DNA of 61,070 nt, from contig NZ_JAGGPX010000010.1 of assembly GCF_018613575.1 (NCBI RefSeq), forward strand, positions 1 through 61,070. The letters run 5' to 3'. Position 1 is the first letter of the stretch, and every line of letters begins with the position of its first letter. Under the pieces are notes generated by a model. That model made no database searches. It was given only the letters and a program-made list of their open reading frames with translations, and was not told where the DNA came from. Made by a program: the position numbers and the translations under genes. Positions 9,010 through 18,134 of the stretch are shown piece after piece. The DNA comes from Planococcus sp. ISL-110 (lineage in GTDB: Bacteria > Bacillota > Bacilli > Bacillales_A > Planococcaceae).

Positions 9010-10059
9010 TCAATAATCGGACCCTTGGCCTCGTTTCCAGCTTTGCTCAGACGCCTCTTCCCGTATTGCCGCTCTCCAAAATCCATTGATCGTATCAATC
9101 ACTGCGAATAATACAACTGCAACAATGATTCCCCCCACGACCCAATTCAACGCACTCAAAGATCCGAAAAGGGCTTCGAGCCATGCCAGAAAACCTTCGG
9201 CGAAAATTTCCGAATCCCTGAAAATAAGGAGAAAAGCTACCGCTGACAGCGCATTAACAACTAAATTGAGCGTGGCAAGTTTGATATCCCAACGCCTGCG
9301 CATCCACTTCCATACATCCATCACCACTTGCAGGATGACTACGAGCAGGACAATTGGCCAGTAGGACAGGAGGACACTTTGATTGAAGACCGGCGTTATC
9401 ATTTCAAGCCCACTTGAGCCTTCCTCGTAGATGCCCACCAGCTTATCCGCGTTAAAGTAAATGGACAGCCATAGGGCAATCCAAATCAAATCGAATGCAG
9501 GTTCGCTTCGTGCAATTGCCTTTTTCTTCGGTATATCCTTACTGGCTTTCAGCTCATCCGGGGTCCATCCTTTTTCCGGAAATTCAATCGACGGTTTTCC
9601 AGCTTCGCGATTTGTGCGGTCCACCCATTCGATAATCACGAATACGGCCGTCACCCAGAAAAAGACATTGACCACCACGTCAATAGCCGCTAAGATCAAG
9701 TCTCCAATCAGGCCGACAATGACACTGATCACTGAAGCCTCTCCGGCACCTGAGAAAATGGTCGTGATGATTAAGATCACCAGCACCACGGTCACGACAA
9801 TCGGAATGATGATTTTCAGTAATGTAAGGTAAATATCAAAAAGACGGGGACCGATCAAATGCGTCGGCTGCGTGCGGTATTTGCCGGCCAGCACTGCCGG
9901 GTCGCCGAACTTCATCAACAGCTCACGCTCTTCTTTTTCCGAGTAGCCGGCCGGCAGCAGGTCTTCCATCGTTGACCACAACTCCCGACCGATGTCGTCG
10001 CGTTCTTTGGCCGGCAGCCTGCGCATCACTTCGCTGATATAGCGGTCAAGCAATTTCAT
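9010..10059 (-). CDS. HAAS-domain membrane protein, PadR partner
   Basis: The 349-residue protein starts with a HAAS signalling domain: about 65 residues from LLDRYISEVMRRLPAKERDDI through LLMKFGDPAVLAGKYR. Five or more hydrophobic helices follow, e.g. IIIPIVVTVVLVILIITTIF and LILAAIDVVVNVFFWVTAVF. HAAS domains are found in membrane proteins encoded with PadR regulators. Start and stop overlap the padR stop by 4 nt (ATGA), showing translational coupling. The function is presumed membrane or envelope-stress signalling; the exact output is unknown. Confidence 0.8.
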   Translation of the reverse strand: MKLLDRYISEVMRRLPAKERDDIGRELWSTMEDLLPAGYSEKEERELLMKFGDPAVLAGKYRTQPTHLIGPRLFDIYLTLLKIIIPIVVTVVLVILIITTIFSGAGEASVISVIVGLIGDLILAAIDVVVNVFFWVTAVFVIIEWVDRTNREAGKPSIEFPEKGWTPDELKASKDIPKKKAIARSEPAFDLIWIALWLSIYFNADKLVGIYEEGSSGLEMITPVFNQSVLLSYWPIVLLVVILQVVMDVWKWMRRRWDIKLATLNLVVNALSAVAFLLIFRDSEIFAEGFLAWLEALFGSLSALNWVVGGIIVAVVLFAVIDTINGFWRAAIREEASEQSWKRGQGSDY

Positions 10060-10400
10060 TGGCTACCATCTCCTTCGATTAATTGCTGGAGTTCCTGCAT
10101 GACGTTCTGCCAGTCGCCGTTCAATTGCTTTAATGCTTCTGCCCCTGCTTCACTCAGGGCATAATACTTACGCGGACGGTTGCCGGTCTGATCCCAGTTT
10201 CCCGTGAGCAGCTTCTGCTTTTCAAGCCGCCGCAGCAAAGGCGCCAATGCGCCGGGATCCAATAACAATCCCCGCTGCTCCAACACCTGAATCAGGGAAG
10301 AGCTGTATTGCGGCGATTTTAATTGGGCAAGCACTGCAAGCGGCAAGATTCCGCTGCGCAGCTCGGATGCCCATCCGTCCAGTGATGATGTATTGTCCAT
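10056..10400 (-). CDS. PadR family transcriptional regulator
   Basis: The 114-residue protein is a winged helix of the PadR family: ELRSGILPLAVLAQLKS, then LIQVLEQRGLLLDPGALAPL and the wing NRPRKYYALSEAGAEAL, with a C-terminal dimerisation helix. PadR proteins usually repress their own operon in response to a ligand or membrane stress. GGAGGTG eight nt upstream supports ATG 10400; a GTG three codons earlier overlaps that site. It is the first gene of the two-gene operon with the HAAS membrane protein. Confidence 0.9.
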   Translation of the reverse strand: MDNTSSLDGWASELRSGILPLAVLAQLKSPQYSSSLIQVLEQRGLLLDPGALAPLLRRLEKQKLLTGNWDQTGNRPRKYYALSEAGAEALKQLNGDWQNVMQELQQLIEGDGSQ

Positions 10401-10562
10401 CCTTTTCACCTCCAGGTTTTATCCTCTGCTTACCGAAGTGCCTTATACTATGTATCCTAAAGCATTGGAAAAACAATGGCAAAATATAAACTGAATATTC
10501 GATAAATATAAAAAGGGGTCGTTACCTTCTTTTATTCACATCCTTCAATAATGGAAATGACA

Positions 10563-10609
10563 AAAAAGCAAACCAGGAAAAAGCAGTGCTTTCCTCTGGT
10601 TTGCTTTTT
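10563..10609. terminator. Strong bidirectional terminator
   Basis: AAAAAGCAAACCAG (10563-10576) pairs with CTGGTTTGCTTTTT (10596-10609). It lies downstream of the broken hydrolase gene on the minus strand, with A- and T-runs on both sides. Confidence 0.8.
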
Positions 10610-10743
10610 GAATTTTTCGGATAGTCCCGGTATGGATCAAAAGATGATATCAATTTTTCGGCAGCCAAAAGCGCCAAGTTTTCATTTAGGATAAACCGGC
10701 CACACTTCAAACGTCCCGGCGTGTACCTTTTCATCTGGTCCGC

Positions 10744-11024
10744 TTACCCACCAGGCCTCAATTCCTGGCGGTTCACCCACTCGCGGACCACCTCCACATA
10801 TGCTTCCGGTTCTTCGATTCCCGGCATATGGGAACTGTTTTCAAACACATGGAATTCCGCATCCGGAACGAGCCCGGCATAATATTCAGTCGCTTCAGGA
10901 GTGGCTTCGTCAAAGCGGCCACAGGAAAACAGGGCCGGAATTTCAATTTCTGGCAAGCGGCCGGTGGCATCAAAATCCTTTAATGTGCCGGTGACGGTGA
11001 ATTCGGAAGCTCCCCACATGAAAT
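10744..11024 (-). pseudogene. Proline iminopeptidase-like hydrolase, C-terminal part
   Basis: Residues MWGASEFTVTGTLKDFDATG, then IPALFSCGRFDEATPEA (acid loop, catalytic Asp) and VFENSSHMPGIEEPE (catalytic His) form the C-terminal third of an alpha/beta hydrolase of the proline iminopeptidase type. The frame continues the N-terminal part at 12090-12697 once the insertion sequence is removed. Alone it lacks the nucleophile Ser and cannot be active. Confidence 0.85.
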
Positions 11025-12089
11025 CGCCGATTGTAAAATTAAGCTAGACAACTGAAAAAGCCATTCGTGATACACTCTAAATGTATTTTCCGACCAAAGA
11101 AAAACATAGGAGTGATCACGAATGACCTACACCCATCTTAACACGGATGAATTGGTGATGATAGAATCCTACCACCGCCAAAATATACCTGTGGCGATCA
11201 TTGCTGAGTGCCTGAACCGTTCCAGGCAGCCGATCTACAATGTCATCAACTTCCTGAAATCAGGGCATACAGCCCTCGATTTCTACACACAATACAAGAA
11301 AAACAAGAAACGCTGCGGCCGACGAAAAATGGTCTTGCCGAAGAAACAAGTGGCCTATATTCAAGACAAGGTGGCGCAGGGCTGGACGCCGGATGTCATT
11401 GTCGGCCGCGCAGAGACGGCGATTGACTGTTCCGTGCGCACGCTCTATCGCATGTTCAAAAATCGGGTCTTTGATGTAGTTACACTTCCGATGAAAGGGA
11501 AACGGAAACCCAATGGCCACCAGGAACGCCGGGGTAAGCAGGCGTTCAAACGGCATATTTCCGAACGGGAAACCGATTATCCTTCTTTCCAACAAGAGTT
11601 CGGGCACATCGAAGGCGACACCATCGTGGGCGTCCGACACAAAAGTGCGGTGATCACGCTGGTCGAAAGGCTGACAAAAGTCATTATTGCCATCAAGCCT
11701 GCAGGACGTAAGGCATGTGATATTGAAATTGCTTTAAGCCAGTGGTTTCAAGGGGTTCCACGAAATCTGTTCAAATCGATCACGTTTGATTGCGGGAAGG
11801 AATTCTCCAATTGGAAACCGTTGTGCAACCGGCACGACGTCTCGATTTATTTTGCGGATCCCGGCACGCCTTCACAGCGCGCCTTGAATGAAAATTCCAA
11901 CGGACTCCTTCGTAAAGACGGATTGCCAAAGGAAATGGACTTCAATCAGGTGGATCAACCGTTCGTTTCCACGGTGGCCGACAAACGGAATAACATCCCA
12001 CGGAAGTCGCTGGATTATCGTACACCCTTGGAAGCATTTTTGAGTCACCTGAATGGAGTAGACTTGTCTAGCTTAAATTGACAAACGGA
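11025..12089 (+). mobile_element. IS30-family insertion sequence, about 1065 bp
   Basis: The element carries one transposase gene and imperfect terminal inverted repeats. The left end CCGATTGTAAAATTAAGCTA and right end (reverse complement) CCGTTTGTCAATTTAAGCTA share the core AAGCTAGACAA and differ at 3 of about 25 positions. AAAT at 11021-11024 and 12090-12093 is a candidate 4-bp target duplication; removing one copy and the element restores an in-frame YNFMWGASE, the expected hydrolase motif. IS30 members usually duplicate 2-3 bp, so the exact ends could be off by a base or two. Confidence 0.85.
11122..12081 (+). CDS. IS30-family transposase
   Basis: The 319-residue protein has an N-terminal helix-turn-helix (LNTDELVMIESYHRQN...IAECLNRSRQPIYNVI) and a DDE catalytic domain: GHIEGDTIVG (first Asp), SITFDCGKEFSNW (second Asp), and ALNENSNGLLRKDGLPK (Glu). 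These are IS30 hallmarks. Length is normal and all catalytic residues are present, so the element is probably still active. The gene reads opposite to the hydrolase it interrupts and ends inside the right inverted repeat. Confidence 0.93.
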   Translation: MTYTHLNTDELVMIESYHRQNIPVAIIAECLNRSRQPIYNVINFLKSGHTALDFYTQYKKNKKRCGRRKMVLPKKQVAYIQDKVAQGWTPDVIVGRAETAIDCSVRTLYRMFKNRVFDVVTLPMKGKRKPNGHQERRGKQAFKRHISERETDYPSFQQEFGHIEGDTIVGVRHKSAVITLVERLTKVIIAIKPAGRKACDIEIALSQWFQGVPRNLFKSITFDCGKEFSNWKPLCNRHDVSIYFADPGTPSQRALNENSNGLLRKDGLPKEMDFNQVDQPFVSTVADKRNNIPRKSLDYRTPLEAFLSHLNGVDLSSLN

Positions 12090-12697
12090 AAATTATAAAC
12101 TTGGTAGTTCAGGTCTTTCAAAGCCTCCCCCAATTCTTTCGGCCATGGGTCGACGCGGCACATATGGCGTTTATAATAGGCCATCATCGCCTCTTCGTAT
12201 TCCGCAGAATCGGTCGTTTGTTCTCGCTCGCTCCGTGTAATTGTTTCCTGGATATCCTGCGGGAATTGCTTTAAGTAATTCCGCTGATCCTGCTGCCATC
12301 TCTGCGCATTCAGAGCCGGGCCGGAAAAAATGACGCTGCGGACGCCGGCTGGCTTTTTGAACAGATAAGAAGCTGCCAGCATCGTCCCCCAGGAATGACC
12401 CAGCAAATGGACGCTTTCCAGTTTCAATGTCTCAATGACTTGCTCCAGCTCTTCCACATAGCGGTCTAGCGTCCAAAGCGCCGTGTCCGTCGGCCGGTCC
12501 GATTTCCCGCAGCCCAGCTGGTCATACTGGATCACTGGCCGGTCCGTCCCCAATTGCAGCAGCGGATCGCTGTCGCTGCTTTTCATCCCTGGCCCTCCGT
12601 GCAACAGCAATAGTGGAATGCCGGAACCGTTGCCGCTGATCCGGTACCAGACGTTTCCTCCTGCAACCGCGATAAATCCTTCTGTGACATTTTTCAT
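12090..12697 (-). pseudogene. Proline iminopeptidase-like hydrolase, N-terminal part
   Basis: This piece retains the HGGPG oxyanion motif (LLLLHGGPGMKSSDSD), YDQLGCGKSDRP and the nucleophile elbow LLGHSWGTMLAASY, all typical of S33 proline iminopeptidases that remove N-terminal proline. AAAGGAGG upstream supports ATG 12697. After LNYQVYN the frame enters the insertion sequence and stops at 12068 after seven foreign residues. The catalytic Asp and His lie on the separated downstream piece, so the enzyme is inactivated unless the element leaves precisely. Confidence 0.88.
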
Positions 12698-13401
12698 TTA
12701 TCCGCACCTCCTTTTTCACTGTTTAAAAACCATTACTCCGTCAGACGTGAGTTTCTTTTATTTTAACCACTGACTTGTCTTTCGTACAGGAGCCGTATAT
12801 GCCGATCTGGTCGGAGAGCTATCGGATACAAATTCCCAGCTGCCCTTCACTGTCCCGCCCCGCACATATAGCGGGGTGCAGCATTGTCACAGCGTATTCG
12901 CTCTCAATCTCCAGGATACTTTTTCTATTCTCTGCGCCGTTCAACTATATCTATTCTCTCTTCTACAAAATTACAGAAAGGAATTCTCTATAATAAACTG
13001 AATTTTAAGAAATTAACTTGCTATTTGATGGAAATTCCTATATAATGATGATGCAATATTACGGAACAAAAATTTTATTTCAGTAAAAGATCTATTGAAA
13101 ATTTTGATGTCTCTATATTTCCCAGCCGCTAAAACTGAGAAACCGCAAAAAACAAAGCAAGAAGATCTTCTGTTTTCTTTTATTTGTTGAGGTTTGGCCT
13201 TATGCAAAATTTTGAAATATTGATGATTGTATCGCTCATTTTCATCAGTTGGAGAAAAAGGCAGGTACGTCCCTACGCATGCCCAAAGAGCTAAATTTTT
13301 CGCATTGCAACTGAAACAAGAGCTAAAAGTGGTATCCCAAAACCATACTCCCGTACCCGGATCAAAATTTATTCGTTCACCCACTAGAGGAGGAACACGG
13401 T
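12698..13401. other. Gap with a candidate promoter
   Basis: No gene is supported. A good sigma-A-like promoter occurs at 13018-13046, about 350 nt before the SRPBCC start; the rest shows no clear repeat or hairpin. Confidence 0.6.
13018..13046 (+). promoter_or_regulatory. Sigma-A-like promoter
   Basis: TTGCTA (13018-13023), a 17-bp spacer and TATAAT (13041-13046). The nearest downstream plus-strand gene starts at 13402, which would leave a long untranslated leader. Confidence 0.5.
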
Positions 13402-13866
13402 ATGTGGAATATCAAAAAAAATATTTATATCGATCGGCCGGTTGACGATGTTTATCGTTACGCAATCGACCCGTCTCACTGGTTCCAATGGTATGTCGGA
13501 CTTTCAGAACCCGAAAATTTAGTCGGCAAAGGGGAAACTGGAACTACCATGGACATGAAATACACCATGCTGGGAATGCATTTGCCAATTAAAGTCGAAG
13601 TGTTGGAAACATCCAAAAACGGGGAACGCTATTCATGGGAAGGCACCGTCAAAGGAGCGATAGACTCCCAACAGTCCTGGACTTACGTTCCTGAAGGAGA
13701 AGGGACGGAAATTTCTATCAACATGAACTATGAATTGCCAGGAAAGCTGATTGGGAAAGTAGCAAATACGCTCATCATCAAAAAACTGATGGATAACTCC
13801 ATGGAGCAAACCTTGAACAACCTGAAGGCTGTTTGTGAAACATCTGACACCTACAGCATGAAGTAA
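13402..13866 (+). CDS. SRPBCC family protein
   Basis: The 154-residue protein fits the polyketide cyclase/dehydrase-like START fold: it opens with IYIDRPVDDVYRYAIDPSHW, the usual first strand and helix, then alternating strands (GTTMDMKYTM, IKVEVLETSKNGERYSW, GTEISINMNYELPG) and a long C-terminal helix (LMDNSMEQTLNNLKAVCE). Such proteins bind small hydrophobic ligands; the ligand is not known. GAGGAGGAAC just upstream supports ATG 13402. It is followed by a terminator, so it is monocistronic. Confidence 0.8.
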   Translation: MWNIKKNIYIDRPVDDVYRYAIDPSHWFQWYVGLSEPENLVGKGETGTTMDMKYTMLGMHLPIKVEVLETSKNGERYSWEGTVKGAIDSQQSWTYVPEGEGTEISINMNYELPGKLIGKVANTLIIKKLMDNSMEQTLNNLKAVCETSDTYSMK

Positions 13867-13920
13867 ACCCGGTTCCTTTCGAAAGACCAACTGATGATCA
13901 TACTCACAATCGTCAATTTA

Positions 13921-13967
13921 AAACAGCCACTCTGATGGATTCCATCGCAGAGAGCGGCTGTTTTTTT
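13921..13967 (+). terminator. Terminator after SRPBCC gene
   Basis: AAACAGCC and GGCTGTTT form the stem base, with an extra CTCTG/CAGAG pairing inside, followed by seven T. The remaining gap to 14223 holds one copy of the GAATATTCAGTT motif at about 14144-14155. Confidence 0.75.
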
Positions 13968-14223
13968 ACGCCTGTAAAATATGCAGGCAATCTTAAAGAG
14001 AAACGATTTTTATAAACTGAATTGCCTTCAACACATCGTTTAATGTGAACCAAGCCAATCGTTAAGCCGTAGGATTTTCAGCAAGACAAAACCACGCTAT
14101 GAGGCTCTATTTTTTCCATAGCAATATCCCTACTTAAAAAAGTGAGAATATTCAGTTAAAATTGATATTTTATCGGCAATTTGCTTTACACTTAAGAAAA
14201 CAGAACGTTGGGAGGCGAAGACC

Positions 14224-15756
14224 ATGGAGATTGCGGCGCTCATCGGCGGCATCGGCTTGTTTTTGCTCGGCATGCAGATGATGACCGGGGCATTGAAAGA
14301 ACTGGCAGGCGAATTCATCAAAGACTGGATGAACCGCATTGCCGGCGGAACTGGCCGTGCCATTTTTTCCGGCGCTGTTATCACGGCGATCATCCAGTCG
14401 TCGACGGCGGTGACGCTGCTGACGATCGGCTTTGTCAGCGCGGGCTTGCTGCCATTCCGGCAATCAATTGGCGTAATCATGGGGGCGAACATCGGTAGCA
14501 CGAGTACGGGTTGGCTGGTGTCACTCATCGGCTTCAAGGTGGACCTGATGGCATGGGCGCTGCCAATCGTCGGCATAGGTGCGCTGGCACAGACGGTCCT
14601 CACAAAGCGTAAGGCCGCGTACGGCAAGGCCTTTGCCGGGTTCGGCCTGCTGTTCCTCGGCGTAGGGGTACTGCAGACCGGTATGGATGATTTGCAGGCA
14701 GCGGTATCATTTGAAGGAATGACGAATATCTTTTTGCTGATCGCTGTCGGTGCGATGATGACTGTCATCATGCAGTCGTCATCCGTCGCAGTGGCAACGA
14801 CCTTGGCGGCGCTGTTCTCTGGCGTCATCGGCTTTGAGCAAGCCGCCTATCTGGTTATCGGCCAGAACATCGGCACAACATTGACCGCGGTACTGGCCAC
14901 AATCGGCGCAAGCACAGCGGCAAAACGGGCGGGGCTGACGCACGTGCTTTTCAATCTGGGGACGGCGTTTCTCGCTGTGCTGCTTGCACCGGTTTTGATG
15001 TGGACGACACGCAGCTTGAGCACAGCCCTCTTTGGCACATTTGACGCGGCTGTCGGCATCGCAATTTTCCATACATTGTTCAATGTGCTTGGCGTGCTGG
15101 CATTTGCAACGGTGCTCCCTTGGTTCGTCCGGTTGCTGGAATGGCTGCTGCCCGATAAAGACGATCCGCTGCTCCATCATTTGGATGCGTCAGTGGCAGG
15201 CATCCCCGAAGTTGCCCTCGAAGCGGCGCACCGCACCATCCAGCTGATCCTGGCGAAACTGTTCGGACTGGCTCGCAACTTGCTCGCTGGCGGCGATGTC
15301 GATGCGGAAGAGATTGACCTATTGCATAATGCAGCGATGCAGGTACGGACGTTTCTTGCAAAGATCGAGGCGATGTCGCCTGACGTGTTCAGCCGGCATG
15401 TACAAATTTTACATGCGCTCGATCACATCGATCGGCTGCTGCAGGTGCTCAGTGAACCGGCCGCTAAAGGCGCAAACTGGCTCCATCCAGGGCTCGCCGA
15501 ACGCTGGATGCCACTGATGAAAAACGCCGAGCAGCGCATTTTCGATGATGAGGCTATGCCGGCATTAGTGTCAGAACTTAATGACGCATCAGCGGCGATG
15601 GCCAGCCACCGCAAAATCCGCCGCGATGAATATTTTGTGCGCGCCGCGAAATCCAGCGATGAACTGGACCTGGTACTGAAAAAAGTAGATGCGTTGCTGT
15701 GGTACGATGGTGTGCTTTACCATTTCTGGCGTGCAGTGGCGCGGTTGGGGGATTGA
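14224..15756 (+). CDS. Na/Pi cotransporter family protein
   Basis: A 510-residue membrane protein with two PNaS repeats: IGLFLLGMQMMTGALKELAG...AIIQSSTAVTLLTIGF and the second VGAMMTVIMQSSSVAVATTLAA, each with the QSS motif that forms the substrate site. The C-terminal 170 residues (from about LLPDKDDPLLHHLDAS) form a cytoplasmic PhoU-like helical domain. The family moves phosphate with sodium across the cytoplasmic membrane. GGGAGGCGAAGACC precedes ATG 14224. It stands alone. Confidence 0.9.
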   Translation: MEIAALIGGIGLFLLGMQMMTGALKELAGEFIKDWMNRIAGGTGRAIFSGAVITAIIQSSTAVTLLTIGFVSAGLLPFRQSIGVIMGANIGSTSTGWLVSLIGFKVDLMAWALPIVGIGALAQTVLTKRKAAYGKAFAGFGLLFLGVGVLQTGMDDLQAAVSFEGMTNIFLLIAVGAMMTVIMQSSSVAVATTLAALFSGVIGFEQAAYLVIGQNIGTTLTAVLATIGASTAAKRAGLTHVLFNLGTAFLAVLLAPVLMWTTRSLSTALFGTFDAAVGIAIFHTLFNVLGVLAFATVLPWFVRLLEWLLPDKDDPLLHHLDASVAGIPEVALEAAHRTIQLILAKLFGLARNLLAGGDVDAEEIDLLHNAAMQVRTFLAKIEAMSPDVFSRHVQILHALDHIDRLLQVLSEPAAKGANWLHPGLAERWMPLMKNAEQRIFDDEAMPALVSELNDASAAMASHRKIRRDEYFVRAAKSSDELDLVLKKVDALLWYDGVLYHFWRAVARLGD

Positions 15757-15857
15757 AATTTCTGGTGGAATTTATGACTCTGTGCAGGAGATGATCGAGT
15801 TTATATACGACAATTCCATTCTCAATTTAGCGTGTATTTATCGGAACAGGCGAATGG

Positions 15858-16067
15858 TCATAATTGTGCCAGATACAATGGTCGATTGGATAATGGAAGC
15901 GCCTTTGCACAAGCGAAGTGGCCACCATGACCGCAACACCCCATGAACACTTTTGTCCCATTGCCTTGGGTATACATGTAATAGATGCCCGCCAGCAAAG
16001 AGGCCTGCACGGACCAGTAGACAATCCGTTCCATCGCGATTGCTTGCCTATTCAGCATAGGCTGCAT
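15858..16067 (-). CDS. Small Cys/His-rich membrane-associated protein
   Basis: Not recognised. AAGGAAGGGTG lies just before ATG 16067 and the frame encodes 69 residues. There is one hydrophobic helix (IVYWSVQASLLAGIYYMY) followed by VFMGCCGHGGHFACAK, a compact Cys-Cys-His-His-Cys cluster that could bind a metal. The C-terminal tail (LSNRPLYLAQL) looks less ordered and may reflect a frameshift or truncation. It sits divergent from the DUF4097 gene, 114 nt away. Confidence 0.5.
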   Translation of the reverse strand: MQPMLNRQAIAMERIVYWSVQASLLAGIYYMYTQGNGTKVFMGCCGHGGHFACAKALPLSNRPLYLAQL

Positions 16068-16181
16068 GGTCACCCTTCCTTCCGCCCTGTTTTGTTTGCT
16101 CTTGCCGTATGTATTCAACAAACTTTGGAAATACCCTGTCGCCTTGCACGCATGTTTCAGTAAAGAAAGGGGAATCCAGTT

Positions 16182-17021
16182 ATGAAAACACTTGTGAGGA
16201 TTTTGATCATCGTAACCGTGCTGTTCGTAATCGGTGTTATTGCTGTCTTATATGCCATCTACACTTCAGATCCGGCGCAACAGGAAGTGTTGGAAGAACA
16301 AACTTTCGACGAGGAAATCGAGAACATGGAAATCACAGTGGAAAATTCCCGCGTGGATTTTCTGCCAAGCGATGACGGCACTTCCCGCGTCGTGCTGACA
16401 GGCAATAGCGATGATTTCACGTTGGAGACAGATGTTTCAGGCGGCCGCTTGACCATTAAAGTCGAAGACCGATCCGGATTTTTCGTATTTGGCTTTAACC
16501 GCTCCTCCACGCTGCAAGTCTATGTGCCGGCAACCGGGCTTGCGTCGCTCTCTGTAAACAGCATTAACGGTGCCATTGACGCAAAAGATATCCAGGCCGC
16601 TGAACTGTCGCTTGAAGCGAATAATGGCCGCATTGAAATGGAAGCGGTCGAAAGCGACAAGGTCGATGTCGAAACAGCCAATGGCCGCATTGAACTGACA
16701 AACATCGAAGCTGATATGACAGTCCGCGCTTCGAACGGCCGCATCACTTTCACAGATGTATCGGGTGAAGTGCAGGCAAAGGCCAATAATGGCCGCATCG
16801 ATTTGACTACCGATACGCTTGATTTCCCTGTCGACTTTGAAACGAATAATGGACATATTGAAATCCAAACTGAAAACGAGCCTTCCAACGCCCGCATCGA
16901 GGCGCGCGTCGATAACGGAAACATCGACATGTACGGACAAGATTCCAGCGAGATCAGTTTCGGCAACGGTGAAGTGCTGATCACTCTTGTTTCGAACAAC
17001 GGCCGCATTGTCGTGGAGTGA
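16182..17021 (+). CDS. DUF4097 beta-strand repeat protein
   Basis: A 279-residue protein with one N-terminal transmembrane helix (ILIIVTVLFVIGVIAVLYAIY) and an extracellular or periplasm-facing domain made of short repeats. The unit NGRI recurs about every 18-20 residues (NGRIEMEAV, NGRIELTNI, NGRITFTDV, NGRIDLTTD, NGHIEIQTE, NGNIDMYGQ, NGRIVVE), the mark of a DUF4097 beta-helix-like ladder. Such proteins are often coded beside PadR/HAAS membrane proteins as putative envelope sensors or adhesins. AAAGGGGAA precedes ATG 16182. The exact function is unknown. Confidence 0.82.
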   Translation: MKTLVRILIIVTVLFVIGVIAVLYAIYTSDPAQQEVLEEQTFDEEIENMEITVENSRVDFLPSDDGTSRVVLTGNSDDFTLETDVSGGRLTIKVEDRSGFFVFGFNRSSTLQVYVPATGLASLSVNSINGAIDAKDIQAAELSLEANNGRIEMEAVESDKVDVETANGRIELTNIEADMTVRASNGRITFTDVSGEVQAKANNGRIDLTTDTLDFPVDFETNNGHIEIQTENEPSNARIEARVDNGNIDMYGQDSSEISFGNGEVLITLVSNNGRIVVE

Positions 17022-17168
17022 GAAGGATGAGCCTACCTGTCTAATCAGCGTTGAAAATCCACTGATTCTTCACTTCCAGCAGTCGCTGAATTCTGCCTGT
17101 GTGTCACACAGGCAAGACTTGATGAAACGTTCAAAAGTTGCAGTTTAAAACGAAAGGCGGCGCTGAAG

Positions 17169-17990
17169 ATGTTCGAGGATATGAAGTCGCGGTATGCATT
17201 CGGCTGGATGTTGGGCGCGTCCATCGTGTCAATTTTCATCTTGCTGCAGGCCACCCAAAACGTGTTCATCATCGATGTCGCGCTGCAGTTGGTGTTCTAT
17301 GTCGTTGTGCCGGTGTGGTTTTTCAGCTACTATTTCAAAAAGCGCGGCGCGAAACTGCGCCAAGTCGTATTCTTCCACGGCACCGCGCGCTGGTTGCTGC
17401 CGGTTTTCGGACTCACCGCGCTGTCGATGGCGTTTTCCATCGGCATGATTTGGCTGCTGTTGCGTGGGCTCATGCCCATCGCCCCCACTGCGGTCAATTT
17501 TGTACTCACGCCGCAGCCGCTCCCCGACGCGTTATGGTACCTAATCGCGACCGGCTTCATTGTGGCGGTCATCGCGCCGATTTCGGAAGAGTTTGTGTTC
17601 CGCGGGCTGATCCTGAATCGCCTGATCGCGAAATTCGGCTTCTGGAATGGGCTCGGCTTGTCGAGTGTGGTTTTCGGCATATTCCATATCAACTTTTTCG
17701 GCGCGTTCATCTTCGCGGTGGTGGCGTCGCTCCTGTATTTGAAGACCCGCAATTTGCTTGTGCCGATTTTACTGCACATGGCCAACAACGTCATCGCCAT
17801 TTACCAAAGCTTCGTCAACCCGTCTTTTCCGCAATGGTTGATGGTGACGAGTATAAATGACCTGTATACGAAAACCGTGCCGAACCTCGTTGTGTTGATC
17901 GCCAGCCTGGCACTGCTGCTGTTCGTCATTGCGCAGATGGCCCGGGGCTTGGAAAACAAGGTAGAAAAAGACCGTATCTTTTCGGAATAA
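17169..17990 (+). CDS. CPBP family intramembrane metalloprotease, copy A
   Basis: A 273-residue membrane protein of the CPBP family. Catalytic motifs are ISEEFVFRGLIL (Glu-Glu and Arg), VVFGIFHINFFG (His) and LLVPILLHMANNV (third motif His-x-x-x-Asn). It is a close paralogue of the gene at 27150-27971: the start region (MLGASIVSIFILLQ), the 30 bp around the ribosome site (AACGAAAGGCGGCGCTG) and the C-terminal part are nearly identical. AAAGGCGG precedes ATG 17169. The substrate is unknown. Confidence 0.87.
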   Translation: MFEDMKSRYAFGWMLGASIVSIFILLQATQNVFIIDVALQLVFYVVVPVWFFSYYFKKRGAKLRQVVFFHGTARWLLPVFGLTALSMAFSIGMIWLLLRGLMPIAPTAVNFVLTPQPLPDALWYLIATGFIVAVIAPISEEFVFRGLILNRLIAKFGFWNGLGLSSVVFGIFHINFFGAFIFAVVASLLYLKTRNLLVPILLHMANNVIAIYQSFVNPSFPQWLMVTSINDLYTKTVPNLVVLIASLALLLFVIAQMARGLENKVEKDRIFSE

Positions 17991-18032
17991 ATTTTTAAAG
18001 AAGTGTAAGAAATGGAAAGCTTTTTCACAGAG

Positions 18033-18070
18033 AAAATCCGGGAGCACTGTGCAAAGCGCTCCCGGATTTT
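18033..18070. terminator. Terminator after CPBP copy A
   Basis: AAAATCCGGGAGC (18033-18045) pairs perfectly with GCTCCCGGATTTT (18058-18070). It can end the CPBP gene on the plus strand and the small membrane protein on the minus strand. Confidence 0.8.
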
Positions 18071-18134
18071 CTCTTCTTCGTGTTCCACTTCAAGGAAGCT
18101 TGATTTCTTCGAAGCGGAGGTTTTTTCCCTTTAA

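Noticed and set aside
10522..10734. 70-codon minus-strand frame beyond the broken hydrolase
   Set aside because: It runs through a strong terminator hairpin, has no clear ribosome site and no recognisable family.
14130..14828. 232-codon open frame antisense to the Na/Pi cotransporter
   Set aside because: It mirrors the GC-rich sense gene, has low-complexity Pro/Ala/Thr composition and no ribosome site.
17138..17860. 240-codon Arg/His-rich frame overlapping the CPBP gene
   Set aside because: Shifted-frame shadow of a clear CPBP protease; composition is not protein-like.
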